Assembly: GCF_946479755.1 (NCBI RefSeq)
Contig: NZ_CAMLHC010000014.1
Location: forward strand, 124,001 to 188,000
DNA length: 64,000 nucleotides
Direction: 5' to 3'
Source of the DNA: an uncultured Chitinophaga sp.
GTDB lineage: Bacteria > Bacteroidota > Bacteroidia > Chitinophagales > Chitinophagaceae
In this document: positions 42,278-50,622 of the stretch, one piece after another
How positions within the stretch are numbered: position 1 is the stretch's first letter
How the letters are laid out: each line of letters starts with the position of its first letter
Position numbers and translations under genes: made by a program
Notes under the pieces: model-generated
Seen by the model: only the letters and a program-made list of their open reading frames with translations
The model's database searches: none
Told to the model about the DNA's origin: nothing

Positions 42278-45200
42278 TTATAACTGAACGTTGAGCCCTA
42301 TATTAAAAACACGTTGTACAGGGTATCCCAGGCCGTTTCCGCCTTGTTCAGGGTCCCAAAGCTTAAAGGCGCTGACGAGGAACAGGTTGGTACCGTTGGC
42401 ATAAATCCGCAGGCCGGCAATGTGATATTTTTTCAGGCCTTTATCGCCGATATTATACCCTATCTCTGCGCTTTTCATTCGCAGGAAAGCGCCGTTGCGA
42501 ATCCACCAGCTGGATGGCTGGTTGTTGTTCTGATTTTGGGTGAGTCCCAGCCGGGGCCAGAAGGCATACAGGTTGCGGTTGTCTTCGGACCAGTGATCAT
42601 TGGCGATGGCATCCAGCAGGCCGTGCTGGTTAGCGCCGTCGGCCACGAACGGGGAAATGGCTTCCGGGCTGATGGCAATAGAAGACCTCGCCGATCCCTG
42701 GAAGAAAGTGCTGATATCAAAATTTTTGTAGCCAAAGGAAAAGCCGAAGCCGTAGATCACTTCCGGGGTAACAGGATGCGCGAGGCCGTTGACCATGTCC
42801 AGCGAGGTAATTTGTCCGTCGCCGTTCATGTCGCGGTATTTGATATCTCCGCCTCTTACTTCTCCGAAGTGTTGCCTGGGAGCGTTTTTCACATCTTCGT
42901 CGTCCACAAACAAACGTTCTGCGATCAGGCCATACACCTGTCCGAGGGAGTGTCCTACACGGGAGAGGTACTGCATGTTGGCGGGATACTCCGGTTCTTC
43001 GTTGACCAGCAGTTTGCTGGCTGCGTATGTAAATGTTCCGCGCATCTGCAGCCATGCTTTGTTGAATGTTTTGTTATAGTCCATAGACACGTCTATGCCG
43101 CGGCCCTGTGCCACGCCTACGTTGGCGGACACCGGCGCTGTGAGTCCGAGGGTGGTGGGGATATAGGCGCGTGCCATCAGGATATTGCTGCGGCGTTCCT
43201 GGTAGGCATCGATGGTAATATTCAGCACATTCCACAGACCGAGGTCCATGCCGACGTTGATCTTTTTTGATTTCTCCCAGGTGATGCCTTCGTTGGGATA
43301 CCGGGCCACGGATACGCCGGGACGGGTGTAAGCAAAATTTTCTCCGAAGGCGGCGGCGAAAAGATCATCGCTGAGGTTCACATTGGACAGGTAAAAGAAA
43401 CGGTCGTTGGCATTGCCTATCTGGTCGTTTCCTACAAGGCCCCACGTGGCACGCAGCTTCAGCTTCGACACCACATCGTTCCATTGATGGAAAAACTTTT
43501 CATTGCCGGCGTTCCAGGCGATGCCGATGGAAGGAAAAAATCCGAACCGGTTTTTCTTCGCAAATCTTTCAGAACCGTTGTACCCGAAATTACCTTCAAA
43601 CAGGTAACGGTTGTCGTAGGCGTAGGTAAACCTGCCGGATATGCCCTGGTTGCGGAAAGGAAGGGACGCCTGCAGATCTCCGGCGTTGCCGTTGAGGTAG
43701 TTGCGGCGGATACCGATGAGCAGTCCGCCCACATTATGCAGTTCATTGAAGGTCCTGTTGTAGTTGATGGCTGCTTCCGCATAGGTGGTGGTGTTTACCG
43801 TTTTATCGCCGGGCTTGTAGTTCAGGTATTCCGTTCCGGTACTTTCATTGAGCAGGGAAAGCGTATAGCCGCCGGATTTATCCGCCACAGGATTGGCTGC
43901 ATAGAAGAAGGGGGTATACTGCCTGCTGACGCTGAAATAGGAATAGCGCTTGGTGTAAGCCATGGCTCTGGCCGAGAGCCCGGGGAGGAGAAAGTCGAGG
44001 TCCTGCTTTATTTCCACCTGGACATTCAGGACAGAGGTGTTGTACTGCTGGAATCCTGATACCATCGACGCGTACGGATTCGTATATATTTCACCGTTAG
44101 TTCCGCGGGAAGCATTGCCAAACAGCGGATGCCGGGCAGTTGGCAGTGCGCTGGCCGGGAAAATAGCCGGAAACAGGACAGGGTTGGCGTTCAGTGTACT
44201 TTTAAATACTTCGGCGCCGCCGCCGATCGGACCGGTGTAATCGTCAAAGTTGCCGGTGGTCCTGATGATGGCTTCCGTGGTATTGGTGAGCTTCAGGTTC
44301 ACGTTGGAGCGCACCTCGTAACTTCTCAGCCGGATGTTGTTGTTCACGGCGGTGCCGCGCTGTGTTTTCAGAATGCCTTTGTCCTGGTTGACGGTAGCGC
44401 CGACATAGTACTGCGCTTTGTTACCACCGCCGCTGAGGTTGATATTGAAGCGTTGGTTATTGGTGTACTTTTTTATTAAGGCATCTATCCAGTTGTTGTC
44501 GGGATAGAGATACGGATTACCGCCGGCGATGGTACCATCGATTTTATGCTGGCTGTACGGCAGTGGCGCCAGTGGATTGCGGGTGAGGGCCGCTTCGTTC
44601 GCCAGCTGCATGTAGGTGATGTTGTCTGCCAGGCGGAAATTCCTCGTATTGGAGGAGATGGAGTTCTCCAGCCGGATGTTCATTTTGGTATTGCCGGCTT
44701 TGCCTGTTTTGGTGGTGACGAGGATCACGCCGTTGGCGCCGCGTGCGCCGTACAGGGAAGCGGCGGCAGCGTCTTTCAATACGGAGAAACCGGCGATGTC
44801 GTCCGGCTGGAGACGCGCCAGCTCAGCCGCGGCAGACTCCATCCCGTCTATCAGGATCAGCGGGTCCAGCTTACCGGAACCGAAAGAGGTGATACCTCTG
44901 ATAAAGAAAGAAGCGTTATCCGCGCCGGGCTCTCCGCTGCGCTGGTAAGAGACAAGGCCAGATATGCGTCCTGCCAGCATGGTGGTCAGGTTGCTGGTAG
45001 GTCCTTTGATTTCTCTCGGGTTTACGCTGGTGATGGCGCTGACCATACTTCCTTTCTTTTGTTGTCCGTAGGCCACCACCACTACGTCGTTCAGGTCATT
45101 CTTATTTTCCAGCATTGTCACCTGGATGGTGTGCCGGCCGGCCAACGGTATGGTCTGCCGTTGGTAACCGATGTAGGAAAACAGGAGTGTGTCGGTACCG

Positions 45201-45424
45201 CCTCCTGCGGTAATGACATAGTCCCCACTGGCCGTGGTGGTGGTACCGGTGGAGGTGTTCTTTATCATGACCGTTACGCCGGGCATCGCCTGGCCTTTGC
45301 TGTCCAGTACCTTACCCGTGACTTTAAAGACGGTTTGGCCTGGCGAGATCTTGGTTGTCAGCAGTAACAGGAGGCAATAGAGGTACCTCCGCTGCCTTAA
45401 AAAGGTCAGGGTACGTTTTTTCAT
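42278..45424 (-). CDS. SusC/RagA-family TonB-dependent receptor
   Basis: 1048 residues. Signal peptide, then a carboxypeptidase-D-like regulatory domain (FKVTGKVLDSKGQAMPGVTV), a TonB box region (NDVVVVAYGQQKKGS), a plug with SGLVSYQRSGEPG and the family motif VLKDAAAASLYGARGANGV, and a 22-stranded barrel ending in VFNIGLNVQL. There is no STN domain, so it is not wired to an anti-sigma factor; control by the divergent GntR regulator fits better. First gene of the PUL, with an operator-like site 43 bp upstream. Confidence 0.94.
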   Translation of the reverse strand: MKKRTLTFLRQRRYLYCLLLLLTTKISPGQTVFKVTGKVLDSKGQAMPGVTVMIKNTSTGTTTTASGDYVITAGGGTDTLLFSYIGYQRQTIPLAGRHTIQVTMLENKNDLNDVVVVAYGQQKKGSMVSAITSVNPREIKGPTSNLTTMLAGRISGLVSYQRSGEPGADNASFFIRGITSFGSGKLDPLILIDGMESAAAELARLQPDDIAGFSVLKDAAAASLYGARGANGVILVTTKTGKAGNTKMNIRLENSISSNTRNFRLADNITYMQLANEAALTRNPLAPLPYSQHKIDGTIAGGNPYLYPDNNWIDALIKKYTNNQRFNINLSGGGNKAQYYVGATVNQDKGILKTQRGTAVNNNIRLRSYEVRSNVNLKLTNTTEAIIRTTGNFDDYTGPIGGGAEVFKSTLNANPVLFPAIFPASALPTARHPLFGNASRGTNGEIYTNPYASMVSGFQQYNTSVLNVQVEIKQDLDFLLPGLSARAMAYTKRYSYFSVSRQYTPFFYAANPVADKSGGYTLSLLNESTGTEYLNYKPGDKTVNTTTYAEAAINYNRTFNELHNVGGLLIGIRRNYLNGNAGDLQASLPFRNQGISGRFTYAYDNRYLFEGNFGYNGSERFAKKNRFGFFPSIGIAWNAGNEKFFHQWNDVVSKLKLRATWGLVGNDQIGNANDRFFYLSNVNLSDDLFAAAFGENFAYTRPGVSVARYPNEGITWEKSKKINVGMDLGLWNVLNITIDAYQERRSNILMARAYIPTTLGLTAPVSANVGVAQGRGIDVSMDYNKTFNKAWLQMRGTFTYAASKLLVNEEPEYPANMQYLSRVGHSLGQVYGLIAERLFVDDEDVKNAPRQHFGEVRGGDIKYRDMNGDGQITSLDMVNGLAHPVTPEVIYGFGFSFGYKNFDISTFFQGSARSSIAISPEAISPFVADGANQHGLLDAIANDHWSEDNRNLYAFWPRLGLTQNQNNNQPSSWWIRNGAFLRMKSAEIGYNIGDKGLKKYHIAGLRIYANGTNLFLVSAFKLWDPEQGGNGLGYPVQRVFNIGLNVQL

Positions 45425-45466
45425 AACAGAGACTAACTAACAGTATAAAGTAAAGCGAGCAGTTAT

Positions 45467-45484
45467 ATTGTACATACATAATTA
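45467..45484 (-). promoter_or_regulatory. GntR-type operator candidate upstream of the SusC gene
   Basis: On the minus strand it reads TAATTATGTATGTACAAT, sharing TAATTATGT-N3-TACA with the sites at 45667 and 46462. It lies 43-60 bp upstream of the SusC start codon. Confidence 0.55.
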
Positions 45485-45666
45485 CATATTAAGTTTGAAA
45501 AAAGCAAGCATCCATGGAAAAAAAATTAACCATGGGGGGTTTTCAGGAGGCAAAACGGGGGTAAAAAGAAGGGGCGTTATTTCATTCAGACCTTCCTACA
45601 CAGCGGTTTTCAGGGGTATAACGCAAGGGGTGGCCATTGTTGATTAATTATGTTAACTTGCATACT

Positions 45667-45684
45667 TAATTATGTTCCTACATT
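45667..45684 (+). promoter_or_regulatory. GntR-type operator candidate at the second regulator's start
   Basis: TAATTATGTTCCTACATT ends four bases before the ATG at 45688. A further copy of TTAATTATGTT starts at 45644, exactly 22 bp (about two helical turns) before the copy at 45666. Consistent with autoregulation. Confidence 0.6.
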
Positions 45685-45687
45685 TTT

Positions 45688-46422
45688 ATGAAAATTGAGA
45701 TAGATCATCAAAGTGCTGTCCCCCTGCATATCCAGGTGGAAAATCTGTTACGGGAATTGATTAAACAACCGGAGTACCAGGCGGGAAAATTATTGCCCAA
45801 CGAACTGGAACTGGCCAAAAAACTGGCCGTGTCCCGCACAACGCTGCGGCAGGCGATCAACAAACTGGTGTATGAGGAACTGCTGGTACGGAAAAAGCGA
45901 CTGGGGACGAAAGTGGCACAACCGAAGATGAGCTCTAAATCCATGAACTGGCTGAGTTTCACCCAGGAAATGCTGGCGAGGGGCATCACCATCAAAAACT
46001 ATGAACTGCATATCAGCTGGGTATATCCTGATGAACAGATCGCGGCCTTCTTCGATATCCGGACCGACCGGAAAATCATGAAACTGGAACGCCTGCGCGG
46101 TAACACGCAGGAGCCCTTCGTTTATTTTATTTCTTACTTCCACCCAAGGATAGGTCTCACAGGAGATGAAGATTTCAAGAAACCCCTGTATGAAATGCTG
46201 GAGCAGGAACACTATTTTGTGGCCACCCTGTCTAAAGAAGAAATCAGCTCCAGGACCGCCGATAAAATGATCGCCTCCAAACTGGAGATCGACCTGGGCA
46301 GCGCGATCCTCTTCCGGAAAAGGTTCGTCTACGACCAGGCCGAACGTCCCATGGAATACAATCTGGGCTACTATAAGGCGGAAAGTTTTGTTTATACCGT
46401 TGAAAGCAGACGTACCCCCTGA
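45688..46422 (+). CDS. GntR/HutC-family regulator of the PUL
   Basis: 244 residues. Winged helix at ~1-75 (VPLHIQVENLLRELI, LPNELELAKKLAVSRTTLRQAINKLVYEELLVRKKRLGTKV) and a UTRA effector domain (~85-240) with FHPRIGLTGDEDF then PLYEML, nearly the same as in the regulator at 14382-15125. The two are paralogues and may bind related sugar ligands. It is divergent from the SusC gene; matching sites upstream of both, and one after its own stop codon, suggest it controls this PUL and itself. Confidence 0.88.
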   Translation: MKIEIDHQSAVPLHIQVENLLRELIKQPEYQAGKLLPNELELAKKLAVSRTTLRQAINKLVYEELLVRKKRLGTKVAQPKMSSKSMNWLSFTQEMLARGITIKNYELHISWVYPDEQIAAFFDIRTDRKIMKLERLRGNTQEPFVYFISYFHPRIGLTGDEDFKKPLYEMLEQEHYFVATLSKEEISSRTADKMIASKLEIDLGSAILFRKRFVYDQAERPMEYNLGYYKAESFVYTVESRRTP

Positions 46423-46461
46423 TACCCGCTCTCTCAAAAAATGATTAGTATTAACCCTCTT

Positions 46462-46479
46462 TAATTATGTTACTACATT
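46462..46479 (+). promoter_or_regulatory. Extra operator-like site downstream of the second regulator gene
   Basis: TAATTATGTTACTACATT differs from the site at 45667-45684 at one position. It lies between two convergent genes (GntR and dxs), where no promoter is expected. It could support looping with the upstream site or be a duplication remnant. Confidence 0.5.
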
Positions 46480-46504
46480 ATAACAATATAAAGATATCTC
46501 CCCG

Positions 46505-48415
46505 TCAGATAACATCCACCACCTGCTCAGCGTTATCCGCCTTTACCACCAGTTGTCTGATCATCGCAACAATCGCTTCTTTATCATAACCATATAAAGC
46601 ATGCAGCTCCTGTTGCGTACCCTGCTCAGCAAAAGTATCCGGCAGCCCAAGCCGTTTTAATGCAGCATGATAGCCATGTTCCACCATAAACTCCATGACC
46701 GCGCTTCCCACACCACCGGCGATGCAACCGTCTTCGATCGTGATCACGGTAGCGAACCTACGAAATACTTCATGCAGTAACGTTTCATCCAGCGGCTTAA
46801 AATAACGGAGATCATAGTGAGCAACATCCACCTCGCCTTCCAGCTCCGCACAGGCATCTACAACATATTGCCCCACCGGGCCCAGTGAAAGCACAGCGAT
46901 ATCCTTTCCGGCCCGGATCTTTCTTCCTTTGCCGGTCGCCAGTTTTTTGAAGCGGGAAGACACCGGCGCCTGCGCTCCTCCCCCTCTGGGGTAACGAACA
47001 GCAAACGGTCCGTCTGCCCTGTCTGCCTGCGCGGTGAACAGCAGGTTCCGGAAGTCTTCCAGGTCCATCGGAGACGCACCGGTGATACCTGGCACACATC
47101 GCAGAAAGGAAATATCAAAGGCGCCGTGGTGAGTGGGCCCGTCCTGGCCTACGACGCCTGCCCTGTCAATACAGAATACCACGTTCAGTTTTTGTAACGC
47201 CACATCGTGAATGACCTGGTCATAGGCACGCTGTAAAAAGGTGGAATAAATCGTGCAGAAAGGAATCATGCCGTCGGCGGCGAGGCCGGCAGCAAAAGTA
47301 ACGGCATGTTGCTCGGTGATCCCTACATCAAACACACGTTCCGGCATTTCTTTTTTCATGGCGGTGAGCGCACTGCCGGATAACATTGCAGGTGTAATCG
47401 CCATGATCCGCGGATTTTTCCGGGCCAGCTCCATCAGGGTACTGCCAAACACAGACTGGAAAGTGACCGTGGTACTCTTCTCCAATATAGCGCCGGTCGA
47501 CTTGTCAAATGTTTTAGGAGCATGCCATTGGGCCTGATCTATCATTGCCGGGGCAAAACCCTTTCCTTTGGTCGTAACACAATGCAACAGTTTCGGTCCG
47601 GGTATCTGCTTCAGTTTTTCCAGTACATGGATCATCTTTTTAAGATCATGCCCGTCAACAGGGCCAAAGTAGCGGATATTCAGCGCTTCGAAGAGATTGC
47701 TGTAGCGCAGCAACCCTCCTTTCAACGCTTTCTGGAGTTTCCTGGCTACTTCCACCAGCCATTTGTCCGGCTGCCCCGGCGACGATAACAGTTTCCGGAT
47801 ATGCGACTTCAACGCATTGTAATGCCTGCCGGTCGTCAGCTCCGTCAGGTAGTCCTGCAACGCGCCGGTATTCGCATCAATCGACATATTATTATCATTC
47901 AGTATCACCAGCATGTTGGGCTGTTCGTACCCTGCGTTGTTCAACGCCTCAAACGCCATCCCGGCCGTCATTGCTCCGTCGCCGATAACGGCGATGTGTT
48001 GCCGCGTGTGATCACCTCGGTATCTGGCGGCACAGGCCATACCCAGTATCGCTGAAACAGAAGTAGAAGAATGACCGGTGCCAAAGGCATCGTATTCACT
48101 TTCCTCCCGGCACGGGAAACCACTGATACCTCCCGGCAAACGATTGGAATAAAAACGGTCTTTCCTGCCCGTCAGCAATTTATGCGGATACGCCTGGTGC
48201 CCTACATCCCAGACCAGTTTATCTTCCGGTGTATTAAAGACGTAGTGCAGCGCAACGGTCAGTTCCACTACGCCGAGACTGGAACTGAAATGGCCGCCGT
48301 TAGCGGCGACATGATCTATCAGAAAAGATCTCAGTTCGTCACAGAGACCCGGCAGCGCGGATACAGGCAGCTGTCGCAGCGCATCAGGACTGTCGATATG
48401 GTAGATTTCAGGCAT
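46505..48415 (-). CDS. dxs: 1-deoxy-D-xylulose-5-phosphate synthase
   Basis: 636 residues, normal length for Dxs. Thiamine diphosphate enzyme that condenses pyruvate and glyceraldehyde-3-phosphate, the first step of the MEP isoprenoid pathway, in the cytoplasm. Seen motifs: WDVGHQAYPHKLLTGR, the ThDP/metal site GDGAMTAGMAFEALNN with the later NDNNMS, the cofactor-activating Glu in GITEQHAV, RAGVVGQDGPTHHG, and a C-terminal transketolase-like domain (VITIEDGCIAGGVGSAV). It stands alone between the PUL regulator and the sigma factor gene. Two abutting palindromes lie just upstream of its start. Confidence 0.96.
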   Translation of the reverse strand: MPEIYHIDSPDALRQLPVSALPGLCDELRSFLIDHVAANGGHFSSSLGVVELTVALHYVFNTPEDKLVWDVGHQAYPHKLLTGRKDRFYSNRLPGGISGFPCREESEYDAFGTGHSSTSVSAILGMACAARYRGDHTRQHIAVIGDGAMTAGMAFEALNNAGYEQPNMLVILNDNNMSIDANTGALQDYLTELTTGRHYNALKSHIRKLLSSPGQPDKWLVEVARKLQKALKGGLLRYSNLFEALNIRYFGPVDGHDLKKMIHVLEKLKQIPGPKLLHCVTTKGKGFAPAMIDQAQWHAPKTFDKSTGAILEKSTTVTFQSVFGSTLMELARKNPRIMAITPAMLSGSALTAMKKEMPERVFDVGITEQHAVTFAAGLAADGMIPFCTIYSTFLQRAYDQVIHDVALQKLNVVFCIDRAGVVGQDGPTHHGAFDISFLRCVPGITGASPMDLEDFRNLLFTAQADRADGPFAVRYPRGGGAQAPVSSRFKKLATGKGRKIRAGKDIAVLSLGPVGQYVVDACAELEGEVDVAHYDLRYFKPLDETLLHEVFRRFATVITIEDGCIAGGVGSAVMEFMVEHGYHAALKRLGLPDTFAEQGTQQELHALYGYDKEAIVAMIRQLVVKADNAEQVVDVI

Positions 48416-48431
48416 GGCAATATTCTTTCCC

Positions 48432-48457
48432 GCAATTTAAATTGCCTGTAATTACAG
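48432..48457. repeat. Two abutting perfect palindromes upstream of dxs
   Basis: GCAATTTAAATTGC (48432-48445) and CTGTAATTACAG (48446-48457) are each perfect palindromes and touch without a gap. They end 17 bp from the dxs start on the minus strand. Possible operator pair; AT-rich DNA makes such palindromes easier by chance. Confidence 0.5.
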
Positions 48458-48549
48458 CACCGGTACAGTGCATGTATAAAATGAGCGGTACAGATTTCGT
48501 CTAAAAAGACGGAGGCTTCCCGGCACATGATATTACCAGGCTTTTTTCC

Positions 48550-48557
48550 TACATTTG
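48550..48557 (+). promoter_or_regulatory. Candidate -7 box of the sigma factor gene
   Basis: TACATTTG is an exact TAnnTTTG match, about 30 bp before the start at 48589. No good TTG element is present 19-21 bp upstream. Confidence 0.45.
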
Positions 48558-48588
48558 ACATTATCAACCAAACAGTACAGCGAGGAGA

Positions 48589-49170
48589 TTGCCGGATCAG
48601 GTTCAATATAACGAAGCAGCAGTGCTTTCCCGGATTGCGGAAGGCGATGAAAGGGCCTTTGCCACTTTTTATCATCATTATTATCAACTCATTTATCCAT
48701 TCATCGCGAAGCATCTTCCCAGTCGTGAAGATGCAGAAGAAGTCGTACAGCAGACCTTTCTGCGGGCATGGCTGCACCGTGATAAGCTGGCTGAAATAGC
48801 TTACGTGAAAGCCTGGATATTTAAGGTAGCTACCCGCGAGTATATGAATTATCTCCGCAACCGGATTACGGGTAAACCGCGACTGGTGCAGCTGGAAGGA
48901 AGCGGAGATCCGGTGGATAATCACGCTTCCACCGGTATCAAAGAAATCAGCCACCTGGTGGAGCAGGCGATGGAATCACTGTCGCCACAGCGGCGACAGG
49001 TGTTTTACCTCAGCCGCCACGAACATCTCTCCATCGACGAGATCGCCGCCCGTATGGGCATTTCCCCAAAAACGGTTAAAAACACCCTCACCGCTGCGTT
49101 GGCCCAGGTCAGAGAATACCTGGCTGCCGCAGGCTATGCCATTAGTATCCTCTTGTTACTGCGCCTCTGA
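48589..49170 (+). CDS. ECF-type RNA polymerase sigma-70 factor
   Basis: 193 residues. Region 2 (DERAFATFYHHYYQLIYPFIAKHLPSR and DAEEVVQQTFLRAW) and region 4 (LVEQAMESLSPQRRQVFYLSRHE, LSIDEIAARMGISPKTVKNTL) are clear, with the hydrophobic tail often seen in Bacteroidota ECF factors (ISILLLL). No ATG is available between the upstream stop and the conserved part, so a TTG at 48589 or a GTG at 48622 must serve; the GAGGAG sequence is very close to the TTG. It is followed by a FecR gene and an STN-type SusC gene, the normal outer-membrane signalling set. Confidence 0.9.
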   Translation: MPDQVQYNEAAVLSRIAEGDERAFATFYHHYYQLIYPFIAKHLPSREDAEEVVQQTFLRAWLHRDKLAEIAYVKAWIFKVATREYMNYLRNRITGKPRLVQLEGSGDPVDNHASTGIKEISHLVEQAMESLSPQRRQVFYLSRHEHLSIDEIAARMGISPKTVKNTLTAALAQVREYLAAAGYAISILLLLRL

Positions 49171-49229
49171 AAAAAATATTTTTGCCGGATTGGGACTGTT
49201 TTCTGTTTCCCGGTTTATAGTATGCAGCA

Positions 49230-50375
49230 ATGGACTCATTACGACTCACATATTTACTGGAGGGCTATGCCGTCCAATCACTTTCTGCCATGGAAGAAGC
49301 AGAACTGCTGGCTTTGCTGGAGCAGGAGCAGCCCCGTGTTGCTGCTGAAATTGAAGCAAAGATCACCGCTTATAGTCAACAGCCATATATAACAGCGCTA
49401 TCTGCCTTGCAGCCGATGATTGAACAGATCGTATCGGTTGACAGGCCTGCTACCATTACGAGGCGCATACGCCCGTGGCACCGGGCGGCAGCCGCAGCTG
49501 CCATATTCCTGGTGGCAGTAACCTCCTGGCTTTTCTTTCACCGTTCATCTTCCAACGGGCCTGTTGCCGCCGTTCATGTTGCGCCGGGCAGCAACAAAGC
49601 CACGCTGACGCTGGCCGACGGATCGTCCGTGGAGCTCGACAACAATGGCAGCCAGGTGCTTCATCAGGGCAATACCCAGGTAAAACAGTCCAGTGGCAGT
49701 CTTTCCTATAGTGACGGCGCCACTGCAGACACGAATTCCTACAACACGCTTAAAACACCCCGTGGCGGCCAGTTCCGGCTCCAGCTCCCGGATGGCACCG
49801 GCGTATGGCTGAATGCCGCCAGCACTTTAAAATACCCGGTGGCCTTCAGTAAAAAAGAACGTGTGGTAGAAGTCAGCGGAGAAGCCTATTTCGAGATAGC
49901 ACAGGACGCCCACAGACCTTTCACAGTAAAAGTCAGTAACGGCGGCAGCGTAGAAGTGCTGGGCACCCGGTTCAATATTTCCGCTTACCCCGACGACAAT
50001 CGCAGTACCACTACCCTCCTGGAAGGCGCGGTGCGGGTAATGAAGGGCCGGAACACCACCATCCTGAAACCGGGACAACAAGCCATCATTAAAAATGCAG
50101 GAGATATTGACATCAACGACCAACTGAATATAGAAAAGATCATTGCCTGGAAAAACGGCCTGTTCAACTTTGAAGGCGCCGGTTTACAGGAAGTGATGAA
50201 AGAACTTGAACGATGGTACAATATAGAGGTAGTATATGAAAAAGGTATTCCTGATCTGCACTTTGGAGGAGAAATGAGCCGAAATCTGGAATTAACTGAA
50301 GTACTGAAAGGACTAGAGGATGCTAACGTTCACTTCCGGCTTGAACAAGGCAAAAGGCTGGTTGTAATGCCCTGA
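49230..50375 (+). CDS. FecR-family anti-sigma factor
   Basis: 381 residues. A cytoplasmic N-terminal part (~1-82), one membrane segment (~85-104, AAAAAAIFLVAVTSWLFF), then the periplasmic FecR domain (TPRGGQFRLQLPDGTGVWLNAASTLKYPV, VEVSGEAYFEIAQD, VEVLGTRFNISAY) and a C-terminal DUF4974-type domain (NFEGAGLQEVMKELERWYNIEV). It passes the signal from the STN domain of the adjacent SusC to the sigma factor. Located between the two in the expected order. Confidence 0.93.
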   Translation: MDSLRLTYLLEGYAVQSLSAMEEAELLALLEQEQPRVAAEIEAKITAYSQQPYITALSALQPMIEQIVSVDRPATITRRIRPWHRAAAAAAIFLVAVTSWLFFHRSSSNGPVAAVHVAPGSNKATLTLADGSSVELDNNGSQVLHQGNTQVKQSSGSLSYSDGATADTNSYNTLKTPRGGQFRLQLPDGTGVWLNAASTLKYPVAFSKKERVVEVSGEAYFEIAQDAHRPFTVKVSNGGSVEVLGTRFNISAYPDDNRSTTTLLEGAVRVMKGRNTTILKPGQQAIIKNAGDIDINDQLNIEKIIAWKNGLFNFEGAGLQEVMKELERWYNIEVVYEKGIPDLHFGGEMSRNLELTEVLKGLEDANVHFRLEQGKRLVVMP

Positions 50376-50410
50376 TACAGGGAAATCACTTTGCTATACC
50401 ATGATATGAG

Positions 50411-50552
50411 CCGAGCGGCGCTGCGCCGCTCGGGATAGTATTGCCTTATCAGACCATTTAAAAATACATCTATCAGTAACCAACCATTTCCATTCATTGT
50501 ATGTCCCCGCGCAGCTGCAAAAAAGCCGGAAGTGATTGGACCCACCTCCGGC
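50411..50552. promoter_or_regulatory. Hairpin-rich leader between FecR and SusC genes
   Basis: Two hairpins: CCGAGCGGCG (50411-50420) / CGCCGCTCGG (50424-50433) with a 3-base loop, and GCCGGAAGTG (50525-50534) / CACCTCCGGC (50543-50552) with one mismatch. Neither has a good T-run. They may attenuate or separate regulator and receptor expression. Confidence 0.4.
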
Positions 50553-50622
50553 ATAAAGTTCAGGCTGTAAAAATTCAATGCTGACAAGCTTCAAAATTTC
50601 ATCAACCAAACCATTGCAATTT

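Noticed and set aside
42314..45367. Plus-strand open frames of 270-320 codons
   Set aside because: Antisense to the SusC gene, low-complexity composition, no motif.
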